A model generated the notes under the pieces. That model saw nothing but the letters and a program-made list of their open reading frames with translations, had not been told where the DNA came from and did not search any database. Positions 44,274 through 53,336 of a DNA stretch of 64,000 nucleotides are shown in pieces. Position 1 is the stretch's first letter. Each line of letters begins with the position of its first letter. Made by a program: the position numbers and the translations under genes. The stretch is from JANQJA01 sp047947185 (GTDB taxonomy: Bacteria > Pseudomonadota > Gammaproteobacteria > Pseudomonadales > Azotimanducaceae): contig CP170502.1 of the NCBI GenBank assembly GCA_047947185.1, forward strand, positions 2,108,001-2,172,000, in the 5' to 3' direction.

Positions 44274-45308
44274 CTATTTTTCTTGTGTAATGCGCGCGGA
44301 CACTTCCAGGCGCCGAACACGCTTGACCAGTTCATCGAGTTTGCGAAAGCCTACGATGTTACGTCGCCAGAGTTTACCCGGCATCAGCCCCGTACCCGAA
44401 GAATAACGCCCTCTTTCCAGAATTGATTGAGACACCAGTGACATGGCTGTGATCTCGACCTGATCCGTTATCTCTATGTTATCAATGATGCCAACCGCCC
44501 CCCCAATCAGGCAGTAAGCACCAATTCGCGTACTGCCAGCAATTGCTGTACAGCCTGAAATGACCGTGTTTGCCCCAATTCTGGTGCCATGACCAACCTG
44601 CACCTGGTTATCCAGTTTGACGCCATCACCAATCAGGGTGTGATTCAGAGCGCCACGATCAATGGTAGTACCCGCACCTATCTCAACACGATCTCCCACC
44701 CGGACACCGTAGACCTGCGGTATCTTCACCATGGTGCCGCGCCCGGCATCAAATTCGAACCCGAACCCGTCAGCACCGAGCACAGCCCCGCTATGCACAA
44801 TACAGTCAGCGCCCAGCACCACGTCATGATACAGCGTGACATTGGCGAACAGTCGCGAACCCGGGCCCACCACTGCACCTTCACCAACATAACATCCGGC
44901 CCCAATGATGGCTCCGTCTTGCAGGCTGGCGTTGGCCTCGATGACCGCGTTGGCGCCGATGGACACCTGCTCACCGACGCGAGCCGACGAATCAACCTGC
45001 GCTGAAGGATGTCTGTTTGCCGTTGGGACCGGCGTCGGGTCAAAAAGCCCCGCCACCTGGGCCCATGTCATTCGGGGACGAGGAGACAGGATTGCCGCGA
45101 TTGGGCAGTCGGCGGCATCTTCCGGGCGCAACACAACGGCTGCGGCCCGGGTTGACGCCAGGTGGGGCTTGTACGCTGAGTTGAACAGGAATGTGAGCTG
45201 GCCCGGTTCTGCATCCGTCAGGCTGCCAATGCCACTGATTTCCAGCGACCCGTCCCCTACCAGTTCAAGTCCAAGCCTGGCCGTAATTTCTCCCAGCGAA
45301 ATCTTCAA
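44274..45308 (-). CDS. lpxD: UDP-3-O-(3-hydroxyacyl)glucosamine N-acyltransferase
   Basis: 344 residues. A uridine-binding N-terminal domain is followed by a left-handed beta-helix of hexapeptide repeats (about 100-300). The catalytic His lies in LDNQVQVGHGTRIGANT. A C-terminal helix (KLWRRNIVGFRKLDELVKRVRRLE) stabilises the trimer and binds ACP. It adds the second 3-hydroxyacyl chain in lipid A synthesis. Starts 13 bp after the skp stop. Confidence 0.97.
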   Translation of the reverse strand: MKISLGEITARLGLELVGDGSLEISGIGSLTDAEPGQLTFLFNSAYKPHLASTRAAAVVLRPEDAADCPIAAILSPRPRMTWAQVAGLFDPTPVPTANRHPSAQVDSSARVGEQVSIGANAVIEANASLQDGAIIGAGCYVGEGAVVGPGSRLFANVTLYHDVVLGADCIVHSGAVLGADGFGFEFDAGRGTMVKIPQVYGVRVGDRVEIGAGTTIDRGALNHTLIGDGVKLDNQVQVGHGTRIGANTVISGCTAIAGSTRIGAYCLIGGAVGIIDNIEITDQVEITAMSLVSQSILERGRYSSGTGLMPGKLWRRNIVGFRKLDELVKRVRRLEVSARITQEK

Positions 45309-45321
45309 GTTTGACCTGAAA

Positions 45322-45843
45322 CTACCGCTTGGCGTCCAGTTCGTTCAGCTTCTCCGTCACCTTGCGAGTGATATTGTAAAGGTCACCCACATACAGGGCA
45401 GCCTGCCGTGGCAGGATCATGTCGTAATCTTCTTTCAGCACCAGGTCTTCGATCGCCTTCTGGACCTTCTGGTCAATGCCGGCAAACAATTCCTGCTGTC
45501 GTTCCTCAATCTGGCGCTGGAGCCGCTGGCGCTGGTAGACAAAATCATTGTTCAGGGATTCAATCTGCTGCTGCAGCCGCCGCTTTTCTGCCTCGCTGAT
45601 GACCTCTGCATCTTTCTGCAGACGCTCAAGGATTGTCGCCGCTTCTGACTGAATCTTGCGGATGTTGTCCTCATCACCCTTGAACTCGTTCTGGATCTGC
45701 GCGAGCAGCCGCTTGGCTTCTTCAGAATTAAGGATTGCCGCCTGCACATCCACAACTGCCACTTTTATTTCGGCCAACGCTGCCGGCGAAGCCAGGAAGG
45801 TGAAGGCTGCCAGAATGGTCAGCGCGTATTGTCTAATTTGCAC
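45322..45843 (-). CDS. skp: OmpH/Skp family periplasmic chaperone
   Basis: 173 residues: signal peptide (cleavage after ALA, about 24), a short beta core (IKVAVVDVQAAILNSEEAK) and two long helical arms (about 55-140) that form the tentacles of the trimer. Skp holds unfolded outer-membrane proteins in the periplasm and passes them to BamA. Start is GTG with AAGGAG 7 bp upstream. It lies 189 bp downstream of bamA; that gap holds a CCGAAC/GTTCGG hairpin (46004-46024) and no gene. Confidence 0.94.
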   Translation of the reverse strand: MQIRQYALTILAAFTFLASPAALAEIKVAVVDVQAAILNSEEAKRLLAQIQNEFKGDEDNIRKIQSEAATILERLQKDAEVISEAEKRRLQQQIESLNNDFVYQRQRLQRQIEERQQELFAGIDQKVQKAIEDLVLKEDYDMILPRQAALYVGDLYNITRKVTEKLNELDAKR

Positions 45844-46032
45844 GGGTGATCTCCTTAAGTGCTGGAAAATAAAGTAATTTTTATGATTATTCAGGGTCGA
45901 CTCACGACAGGGCGCGAATAGTTACACATCCTCCCGCCTGATTCAACGCTTCGCCCCCTGAATGTTCGCTGCCCAGGTGCAGTTCACACCGCATTTATGA
46001 ACACCGAACGCTGCAAAAGTTCGGGCTGCCGG

Positions 46033-48369
46033 CTAAAAGGCACCACCCAGCTCAAACTGGAAAGACTGGGATTCATCACCGGGCTTGTCATTGATCGGGA
46101 ACGACAGACTGAAACTCAGGGGCGCAAGACCGGTAATCCAGGTCACCGCAACACCTGCCGAATAACGCAGTTCCCCATCGCTCAGGTCATAACAGACAAC
46201 ACTGATAGCCGGGCAGTCCGTGTTGAATACGTTACCGGCATCAATGAAGAAAGCCGACTTGATCTGGCGCTGATCCTCAACAAAAGGCAGCGGGAAAATG
46301 AGCTCGGCACTGGTTTCTATGAGTACATTGCCACCAATCGGATCGAGACGGTTGAACCCGCTGTTGGGTGAAGGCGTGGCCCGCGGGCCCAGCGAATTGC
46401 TCTCATACCCCCTGACTGAACCAAAGCCACCAGCAAAAAAGTGTTTATAGAAAGGATAGGTGTTTGTCTTGCCAAAAGCTGCCCCATAGCCCAGATCCGT
46501 ACGCAACCGAAGCACCAATGCCCGGGTCAACGGAAAAAATATCTGGCCGTTATACTGGATCCGGTAAAACTCAAGCTCACTGCCCGGTACGGTCATTTCA
46601 ACCGAGAGCTGCTGGGAGCGACCGCCGGTAGGCAGCAGCCCGCGGTTCAACGCTGACATGGTGTAGCTGGCAGAGAGTGTCACCAGGTTAAACTCATTGC
46701 CTTCCCGCGCCAGGAACTGGGAGATTTCCTGGGCCGGGAAAATACCTTCCTTGATGGAGGTGTTTTCGTACCCAACGCTGAAGCCGATGCGGGAAATTTC
46801 ACTGATCGGATAACCAAAGTTCACTGCGCCGCCGAACGAATCCGTCGAGAACCGCGCGATATTTCGCGCATCGAAGTTACTGGATCGATAGAAGACTGAA
46901 TAACCCCGGCTCACACCATCAACTGTGAAATAGGGATCAAAAAACGAAAAGTTGTAGGCCGTCTGGAACGCGCTGTGATTGATACCCACGTTCACGCTGT
47001 TACCCGTACCAAAAACATTATTCTCCTGGTAACTGGCGCCAAGAATCAGCCCCGTGTCCTGGGCATATCCGAGGGTTGCAGAAACCGAGCCCGAGGGCGC
47101 TTCTTCAACGGTAAACTCGACATCAATCTGATCGTCCGTACCGGCAACTTCCGGCGTTTCAACATTAACTTCCTTGAAAAATCCCAGCCGTTCCAGCCGC
47201 ACCTTGGACCGTTCAATAAACGAGGTTGAGGCCCAGCCACCCTCCATCTGACGCATTTCCCGGCGCAGCACCCTGTCCTGGGTCACCGTATTGCCGCGGA
47301 AGTTGATTCGCCGCACGTAAGCGCGCTTGCCCGCATCAACAAAAAACTTCACGGATACGGTGTTACCTTCTTCATCCTGTTCAGGCTGCCCCGTGGCACT
47401 TGCAAAGGTATAGCCCGCGTTACCCAGGGCCAGTTCAATACGCTCTTCTGACGCTGTCATGAGTTCACGGGAAAAAACCTGCCCGGGCCGTACCAGGATC
47501 AGGTTTCTGATGGACTGCTCCGGCAGGTCATGCAATTCACCGGCGATGTCCACCGAGGAAACATCAAACCGCTCACCTTCAATGACGTTGATGGTGATAT
47601 AGACATCTTCCTTGTTCGGCGAGATGGCAACCTGGGTGGAATCAATCGCAAAGTTCAGGTACCCACGATCCAGATACCAGGATTCGAGGTTTTCGAGATC
47701 ACCTGTCAGCTTCTCACGGGAGTACTGGTCATCTTTAGTATAGAAGGAGAACAGCGAGGGCAGTTTCAGCTCAAGGATTTCCTGCAGGGTTTCGTTGTCG
47801 AACACGCTGTTGCCGACAATATTGATATGGCGGATGCCGGAAACCTTGCCTTCGGTCACATCAATCTTGATCTGTACCCGGTTCCTCGGCAGATCAACAA
47901 CCTCGGTGACAATCCGCGCGCCATATCGTCCCTGGGACACATACTGGCGCTCGAGGTCAGCGCGAATATGCTCAAGCGTTACCTTCTTGAAAATTTCGCC
48001 TTCCGCCAGACCGGATTTGGCAAGCCCTTCCAGTAGCGCCTCGGACTTGATGGCCTTGTTGCCTTCGATCTCAATCGAATCAATGGCCGGGCGTTCCTTG
48101 ACGATGATGACAAGGACGTTACCGTCCCGTCCCACCTGGACATCATCAAAGGAGCCTGTCTTGAAGAGTTCCCTGACCACGGTTCGCAACGCTATCTCAT
48201 CGACATCATCACCAACGTTGATGGGTACCGCACCAAACACGGTGCCGGCGGAAACGCGCTGCAGCCCTTCCACGCGAATATCGGAAATGGTGAAGGCCTG
48301 GGCAGCAAAAGCCCAGCCCAGCACAAGAAACGCCGCCACCAGGCGGTGAACAGGAGAGAATGGTGCCAC
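46033..48369 (-). CDS. bamA: Outer-membrane protein assembly factor BamA
   Basis: 778 residues. A signal peptide (cleaved near AQA, 24) is followed by five POTRA domains (about 25-420; first FTISDIRVEGLQRVSAG) and a C-terminal 16-strand barrel with the VRGYESNSLGPR loop motif and a terminal Phe (ELGGAF). BamA inserts beta-barrel proteins into the outer membrane. The start is GTG at 48369 and shares a base with the rseP stop (TAGTG), so translation is coupled. Confidence 0.97.
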   Translation of the reverse strand: MAPFSPVHRLVAAFLVLGWAFAAQAFTISDIRVEGLQRVSAGTVFGAVPINVGDDVDEIALRTVVRELFKTGSFDDVQVGRDGNVLVIIVKERPAIDSIEIEGNKAIKSEALLEGLAKSGLAEGEIFKKVTLEHIRADLERQYVSQGRYGARIVTEVVDLPRNRVQIKIDVTEGKVSGIRHINIVGNSVFDNETLQEILELKLPSLFSFYTKDDQYSREKLTGDLENLESWYLDRGYLNFAIDSTQVAISPNKEDVYITINVIEGERFDVSSVDIAGELHDLPEQSIRNLILVRPGQVFSRELMTASEERIELALGNAGYTFASATGQPEQDEEGNTVSVKFFVDAGKRAYVRRINFRGNTVTQDRVLRREMRQMEGGWASTSFIERSKVRLERLGFFKEVNVETPEVAGTDDQIDVEFTVEEAPSGSVSATLGYAQDTGLILGASYQENNVFGTGNSVNVGINHSAFQTAYNFSFFDPYFTVDGVSRGYSVFYRSSNFDARNIARFSTDSFGGAVNFGYPISEISRIGFSVGYENTSIKEGIFPAQEISQFLAREGNEFNLVTLSASYTMSALNRGLLPTGGRSQQLSVEMTVPGSELEFYRIQYNGQIFFPLTRALVLRLRTDLGYGAAFGKTNTYPFYKHFFAGGFGSVRGYESNSLGPRATPSPNSGFNRLDPIGGNVLIETSAELIFPLPFVEDQRQIKSAFFIDAGNVFNTDCPAISVVCYDLSDGELRYSAGVAVTWITGLAPLSFSLSFPINDKPGDESQSFQFELGGAF

Positions 48370-49790
48370 TACAGCCTCGTCAGATCGTTGTAGAAGGCCA
48401 GCAACATAACGCTGACGATAAGAAACATCCCCATTTGCAGACCCCAGACCTGGATGCGCTCGGGTACCGGACGACCCGTGATCAGCTCAACAAAATAGTA
48501 GAGCAGATGCCCCCCGTCCAGTACCGGTATGGGTAACAGGTTCAGGACGCCCAGGCTGATACTGAGCAGCGCAATAAAGCCGATAAAACTCTCAAGACCC
48601 GATTGTGCTGTGGCGTTGGCGACCTGGGCAATTGTAATCGGACCGCTCAGGTTTTTGTGTGAAATTGCGCCAACAATCATCTTCTTGATGGACTCGAGTG
48701 TAAACAGGGTCACCGACCAGGTGCGCTCCATGGCGTAGATCCAGGCTGAATAGACCGGGTAGCTGACCTCCCGCTGCATGTCAGCCGGCATTTCAATAGG
48801 CATCCGCGAAGCACCCAGATAGCCAACAGACTCGCCATCCCGCTCCACCTGCCCCGGCACAACACGCAGATCCATCGTTTCACCGTCGCGCAAGACGCGC
48901 AGATCCAGCGGTACGCCGGCATGCTGCTGAATAATACGCACCAGTTCTCCCCAGTCGGCAACCGGCGCACCCGCTGCGTTCAGCACCTGGTCACCCGCCA
49001 GCAATCCACCTTTCGCCGCTGCCTCATCCGGTACCACAGAGGCGATAATGGCAGGGATATGCGGCGAATGGAGTACAAGGCCCAGGTCTGAAGTGGGGTA
49101 AGGTTCGTCCTCGCGCGACATCCACTCGGCAACGCGGAGGCTATAATCACGCTTGGTGTCAAGACTGCCGGCATCCCTGACCGTCAACACAATCTCCCCG
49201 GTGTCGCCGATCCGGTCAAACAACTGCATGTTGACGTCAGCCCAGGTGGCTGTCGCAACACCGTCAACAGCAAGAATTTCCTGCCCCGCGCGCATGCCGG
49301 CCTTGCCGGCAATCGAGTTGGGGTCAATGTCACCCAGCTTTGGGACTATGCCGGTTACACCAATGGAGAAAAGAAACCAGTAGGCGACAATCGCCAACAG
49401 GAAATTGGCCAGGGGACCGGCAGCTACAATGGCAATACGCTGCAGCACCGGCTTGCGGTTGAATGCCAGGTGAAGCTGGTCATCTGGCACGTAACCCTCA
49501 CGCTCATCCAGCATCTTGACGTAGCCGCCCAGTGGAATAGCGGCGATAGCAAACTCTGTGGGTGGCAGCGGTTCATTGGCACGGGTACGCACCACCGTAC
49601 CCTCTGGCACCGCGGTCTCCGCCGGAGCCCTGCCATGCCGGATATAAATGGGCTTGCCAAAACCCACGGAAAAGCGCAGCACGTGAACGTTAAATTTGCG
49701 TGCAACCCAGTAGTGACCAAACTCGTGGATCGTCACCAGTATGGACAGTGTCACTATCAGGGCTACAACACTTTGGATAACTTCTAGCAT
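48369..49790 (-). CDS. rseP: Site-2 intramembrane metalloprotease RseP
   Basis: 473 residues. Zinc motif H22-E23-x-x-H26 lies in the first membrane helix; the third ligand, D425, lies in LDGGHLLYYF. Two PDZ domains occupy the periplasmic middle. RseP cuts anti-sigma factor RseA in the envelope-stress pathway. The ATG at 49790 was chosen over an upstream start at 49910 because HEFGH must sit near the N-terminus. dxr, usually upstream, is absent; the 275-bp gap holds only a small structured element. Confidence 0.97.
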   Translation of the reverse strand: MLEVIQSVVALIVTLSILVTIHEFGHYWVARKFNVHVLRFSVGFGKPIYIRHGRAPAETAVPEGTVVRTRANEPLPPTEFAIAAIPLGGYVKMLDEREGYVPDDQLHLAFNRKPVLQRIAIVAAGPLANFLLAIVAYWFLFSIGVTGIVPKLGDIDPNSIAGKAGMRAGQEILAVDGVATATWADVNMQLFDRIGDTGEIVLTVRDAGSLDTKRDYSLRVAEWMSREDEPYPTSDLGLVLHSPHIPAIIASVVPDEAAAKGGLLAGDQVLNAAGAPVADWGELVRIIQQHAGVPLDLRVLRDGETMDLRVVPGQVERDGESVGYLGASRMPIEMPADMQREVSYPVYSAWIYAMERTWSVTLFTLESIKKMIVGAISHKNLSGPITIAQVANATAQSGLESFIGFIALLSISLGVLNLLPIPVLDGGHLLYYFVELITGRPVPERIQVWGLQMGMFLIVSVMLLAFYNDLTRL

Positions 49791-49957
49791 AAAGCAACTT
49801 CTGGTTTCAGCAGTCCGCTGGGACGCCGGTAACTGTTCAGGTTCTGCATTGTAAGCATTAAGTTGGTCTCGTTCACGGACTAACCGCTTGGACCCGGCAT
49901 CAAATGCCACCTTTTGAACTGTTTTCAGGCGGCGTCAGCACCGCGATCAGTCAATTC

Positions 49958-49980
49958 AGGGGCACAAACGCCCCTTTGTG
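49958..49980. other. Two interlocking inverted repeats, pseudoknot-like
   Basis: AGGGGC (49958-49963) pairs with GCCCCT (49970-49975), while CACAAA (49963-49968) pairs with TTTGTG (49975-49980). Each stem uses the loop of the other, an H-type pseudoknot layout, though they share end bases. It lies in the gap between cdsA and rseP, where relatives have dxr. No T-run follows, so a simple terminator is unlikely. Confidence 0.4.
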
Positions 49981-50065
49981 TACATTACCCTCAACATTCA
50001 GCCGCGATACCAACGCCCGCTTTTCGGGGAATGCCTTTCTATGGATGTACAGGCCGTGAATAAGT

Positions 50066-50875
50066 TCAGTTCCAGCCAAACCACAACATGAAGAACGCAA
50101 ACAGAGGACCGGCAGACAACAGGCTGTCAATACGGTCCAGCACGCCACCATGGCCAGGCAACAGACTGCTCGAGTCCTTGATGCCCCGGTTGCGCTTGAA
50201 CATGCTCAATGTCAGGTCACCCAGCACAGACACAATCACCACAAAACTGCATAACCCAAGAAACAACAGCCCCCGCCCGGTATCGAGTGCCGGCTTGCCA
50301 AACCAGAGTGCCATGCCTGCGGCAATCAGCGCGGCAGTCACTATGCCACCGTAAACGCCCGCCCAGGACTTGCCAGGACTCACCGCGGGTGCCAGTTTGG
50401 CACGTCCAAACGCCCGGCCAGTAAAGTAGGCGCCAATGTCTGCTCCCCAGATGAGCAGGAAAAGCAACAAAATCAGAAAGTTACTATCCGGCATCCGCTT
50501 GAGGACCTGGAGACTGACAAATCCCGGTACCAGCACCAGGATGCCAAGCAGCGACAGGGTTGCCCGGCCTGACCAGAGGGACGCCCGCGCCGGATATTGC
50601 AGTACAAATACAAACGCCGCTATCCACCAGAGCAGGCCAACAACAAGGACAGCCTCTGCCGGCAGCCACAGGCTTCCGACCATCAGGACAGCAATCAGCC
50701 CGGCATAGGCGAACCTGGCGGCGCCATCAAAGCGGGCGAAATTGCCCCATTCCCAGGCGGCAATAGTGAGCACCAGGCCGATAAAGATCGCAAACTCAGT
50801 CGCAGGCAGGAGAAATACGCCCGCTATTGCCAGGGGACCCAGCACCAGCGCCGTGATGATTCGCTGTTTCAGCAT
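50066..50875 (-). CDS. cdsA: Phosphatidate cytidylyltransferase
   Basis: 269 residues, with about eight membrane helices. The C-terminal signature KRNRGIKDSSSLLPGHGGVLDRIDSL and the earlier SPGKSWAGVYGG are typical. It makes CDP-diacylglycerol from phosphatidate and CTP at the inner membrane, the branch point of phospholipid synthesis. uppS, normally between frr and cdsA, is missing; the 186-bp gap contains no frame for it. Confidence 0.96.
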   Translation of the reverse strand: MLKQRIITALVLGPLAIAGVFLLPATEFAIFIGLVLTIAAWEWGNFARFDGAARFAYAGLIAVLMVGSLWLPAEAVLVVGLLWWIAAFVFVLQYPARASLWSGRATLSLLGILVLVPGFVSLQVLKRMPDSNFLILLLFLLIWGADIGAYFTGRAFGRAKLAPAVSPGKSWAGVYGGIVTAALIAAGMALWFGKPALDTGRGLLFLGLCSFVVIVSVLGDLTLSMFKRNRGIKDSSSLLPGHGGVLDRIDSLLSAGPLFAFFMLWFGWN

Positions 50876-51061
50876 CTGGCTACTCCTGTCCGATTATGAC
50901 GCGCGGGGCCCGCCGAGAACACGTAAGGGACAATCCAGGGACAAAAAAACGCAGGCTGAGAATAAACGGTTATCCCATTCCCGATCCAGGCCCATCGGGT
51001 CAGGAAAATCCCGCAGGACAAGGCGCCAACTGCTGGTCACCAGGACCCCGCACCCTGGCTG

Positions 51062-51619
51062 TCACATCTGCATGAGGTCGCTTTCTTTGGTAACGAGCGC
51101 CGCGTCCACATCCTTAATCTTTTCATCAGTCAATTTCTGGATGGCATCTTCTGCCCGACGAGCCTCATCTTCGGTAATTTCTTTTTCTTTCAGCAAATCC
51201 TTGATGCTGGAGTTGGCATCCCGGCGGATGTTGCGGATGGCAACGCGGGCGTTTTCCGCCTCATGGCGCGCCACGCGGGTCAGGTCGCGTCGGTTTTCTT
51301 CTGTCAGCGGTGGCATGGGTAAACGGATCTTGTCGCTGCTGGTCGACGGATTGAGACCCAGATCAGATTTCAGGATTGCCTTCTCGACCTGCGGGATAAG
51401 CTGCCGTTCATAAGGGGAAATGGACAGCGTTCGTGCATCCTCAACAACAATGTTGGCAATCTGGTTCAGCGGTGTATCTGTGCCGTAGTAGTCAATGTGA
51501 ATGCCATCGAGAATGCTGGGGTGCGCCCGCCCGGTACGAATCTTGGCAAATTCGGTATCCAGCGCCGCCAGGCTCTTGACCATACGCTCTTCGGCGTCTT
51601 CCCTGATTTCTTTCAGCAT
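51062..51619 (-). CDS. frr: Ribosome recycling factor
   Basis: 185 residues, full length, starting MLKEIREDAEERM with AGGAA upstream. The three-helix bundle ends and the central domain (RTGRAHPSILDGIHIDYYGTD near 30-50) are conserved. It separates ribosomal subunits after termination together with EF-G. A longer frame up to 51775 overlaps pyrH and was rejected as the start. Confidence 0.97.
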   Translation of the reverse strand: MLKEIREDAEERMVKSLAALDTEFAKIRTGRAHPSILDGIHIDYYGTDTPLNQIANIVVEDARTLSISPYERQLIPQVEKAILKSDLGLNPSTSSDKIRLPMPPLTEENRRDLTRVARHEAENARVAIRNIRRDANSSIKDLLKEKEITEDEARRAEDAIQKLTDEKIKDVDAALVTKESDLMQM

Positions 51620-51674
51620 CGTCTCTTTCCTGTTTGATATACCCGCAAGGGCAATTTCAACACGTTCCGCCGGT

Positions 51675-52400
51675 TCACTTGACCAGCAGCGTCCCCTCAT
51701 CTTCGCCCAGAACCGCATTGCGCAGGGCACCACTCTTCTCCATGGCAAATACCCGGATCGGCATGTCGTGGTCACGCGCCAGGCAGATGGCAGTCAGATC
51801 CATCACACCGAGCTGGCGATCCAGCACCTCATCAAACGACAGTGTCTCGAACCGCTTGGCATTGGGATCCTTCACCGGATCGGCAGAGTAAACGCCATCC
51901 ACCTTGGTTGCTTTCAACATGATGTCGGCCTCAACTTCAATCGCTCGCAGGCAGGCCGCAGAATCTGTCGTGAAAAACGGGTTGCCGGTCCCGGCAGAAA
52001 ATATCACCACGTCACCTTCTTCCAGGTGGCGCATGGCCACGCGCCGGTCGTAGTGTTCAACCACACCGCTCATGGGAATGGCAGACATGACAACCGTATG
52101 GATGTTTGCCCGTTCCAGCGCGTCGCGCAGGGCCAGGGCATTCATCACCGTGGCCAGCATACCCATATGGTCACCGGTCACGCGATCAAGCCCTGCTGCA
52201 TGCAGGGCGGCCCCCCGAAACAGGTTGCCGCCACCGACCACCAGGCCTATCTCCACGCCTATGCCAACCAGCTGGCCTATCTCCAGCGCGGTGCGGTCAA
52301 GTACCTTGGGGTCAATGCCCCCCACACCTTCCACGCCAAGCGCTTCCCCACTCAGCTTGAGCAGGATGCGGCTGTACTTTGGCGTGGCTTTCTGTGGCAT
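51675..52400 (-). CDS. pyrH: Uridylate kinase
   Basis: 241 residues. The amino-acid-kinase fold is seen in YSRILLKLSGEAL, GGGNLFRGA and the C-terminal DLTAICLARDHDMPIRVF. It phosphorylates UMP to UDP, is a hexamer and is regulated by GTP and UTP. It lies 3 bp after tsf and 55 bp before frr. Confidence 0.97.
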   Translation of the reverse strand: MPQKATPKYSRILLKLSGEALGVEGVGGIDPKVLDRTALEIGQLVGIGVEIGLVVGGGNLFRGAALHAAGLDRVTGDHMGMLATVMNALALRDALERANIHTVVMSAIPMSGVVEHYDRRVAMRHLEEGDVVIFSAGTGNPFFTTDSAACLRAIEVEADIMLKATKVDGVYSADPVKDPNAKRFETLSFDEVLDRQLGVMDLTAICLARDHDMPIRVFAMEKSGALRNAVLGEDEGTLLVK

Positions 52401-52403
52401 GGA

Positions 52404-53258
52404 TCAGGCCAGTTGCTTTGCAACTTCTGCGGCGAAGTCGTCCACTTCCCGCTCGATACCCTCACCCACCTCGTAGCGGGTAAAGCCGGAAACAGTCGCC
52501 CCTGCCTTCTTCAGAAGGTCGCCTACCCTGGTGTCCGGATCTTTCACAAACGCCTGTTCAACCAGGCTGATTTCGGCCAGAAACTTGCGAATTCGACCAT
52601 CCACCATCTTGGCGACAATCTCGGCCGGCTTGCCACTGTCAGCGGCCTGGGCTGTATAGATTTCCCGCTCTTTTGCAATCAGTTCAGCCGGCGCGTCTTC
52701 AGCCGTAACCACCTGGGGGTTGGTTGCCGCGATGTGCATGGCAATATCTTTCCCAAGCTCCTCGTTACCGCCACTGATCCCCAGCAGAACACCAATCTTG
52801 CCGGTGGTGTGCACGTAACCGGCGACGCCACCCTCAATCAGCACGGCACGACGTACGGACACGTTTTCGCCAATTTTCTGCACCAGTTCCTCACGAACCA
52901 CCTCAAGGCCGCTTGCCATCAGCTTTTCAATGTCGGTCTCGCGTGATTCAAAGACTTGACGTGTAACCTCATCCGCAAACCGGTTGAAATTCTCGTCCCG
53001 GGCGGCAAAGTCTGTTTCGCAGTTGACCTCAACCAGTACGCCAACCTGTCCATCCTCACTGGTCCTGATGCGGACGACGCCCTCAGCGGCGGTTCGCCCG
53101 GCTTTTTTTGCAGCTTTCAGGCCACTGGATTTGCGCAGGTTCTCGATTGCCAGTTCAGCGTCGCCATCAGCCTCGGCAAGCGCCTTTTTGCAATCCATCA
53201 TGCCAAGGCCAGTTCTTTCTCGTAGCTCTTTTACCATCTGTGCGGTGATAGCAGCCAT
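52404..53258 (-). CDS. tsf: Translation elongation factor Ts
   Basis: 284 residues. The N-terminal UBA-like domain (VKELRERTGLGMMDCKKAL) and the core nucleotide-exchange motif (NCETDFAARDENF) are present. It recycles EF-Tu from GDP to GTP. Cotranscribed with rpsB across a 78-bp gap that contains a hairpin. Confidence 0.98.
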   Translation of the reverse strand: MAAITAQMVKELRERTGLGMMDCKKALAEADGDAELAIENLRKSSGLKAAKKAGRTAAEGVVRIRTSEDGQVGVLVEVNCETDFAARDENFNRFADEVTRQVFESRETDIEKLMASGLEVVREELVQKIGENVSVRRAVLIEGGVAGYVHTTGKIGVLLGISGGNEELGKDIAMHIAATNPQVVTAEDAPAELIAKEREIYTAQAADSGKPAEIVAKMVDGRIRKFLAEISLVEQAFVKDPDTRVGDLLKKAGATVSGFTRYEVGEGIEREVDDFAAEVAKQLA

Positions 53259-53275
53259 TTTTTACCTCATCTGTT

Positions 53276-53293
53276 TGTCGCTTGCTTGCGACA
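53276..53293 (-). promoter_or_regulatory. Hairpin between rpsB and tsf, possible attenuator
   Basis: TGTCGC and GCGACA form a 6-bp stem with a 6-nt loop just upstream of the tsf SD. No T-run follows on the minus strand. In other enterobacteria the rpsB-tsf gap lowers tsf relative to rpsB; a similar role here is only a guess. Confidence 0.3.
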
Positions 53294-53336
53294 GGGGTTG
53301 TAAACAAGTGGGGTTTTCCCGACTTCCGCAGTCCAA

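Noticed and set aside
50941..51010. Terminator between frr and cdsA (T-run GTTTTTTTG on the minus strand)
   Set aside because: The nearest stem (CCCGAT/ATCGGG) is too far from the T-run to be a standard terminator.
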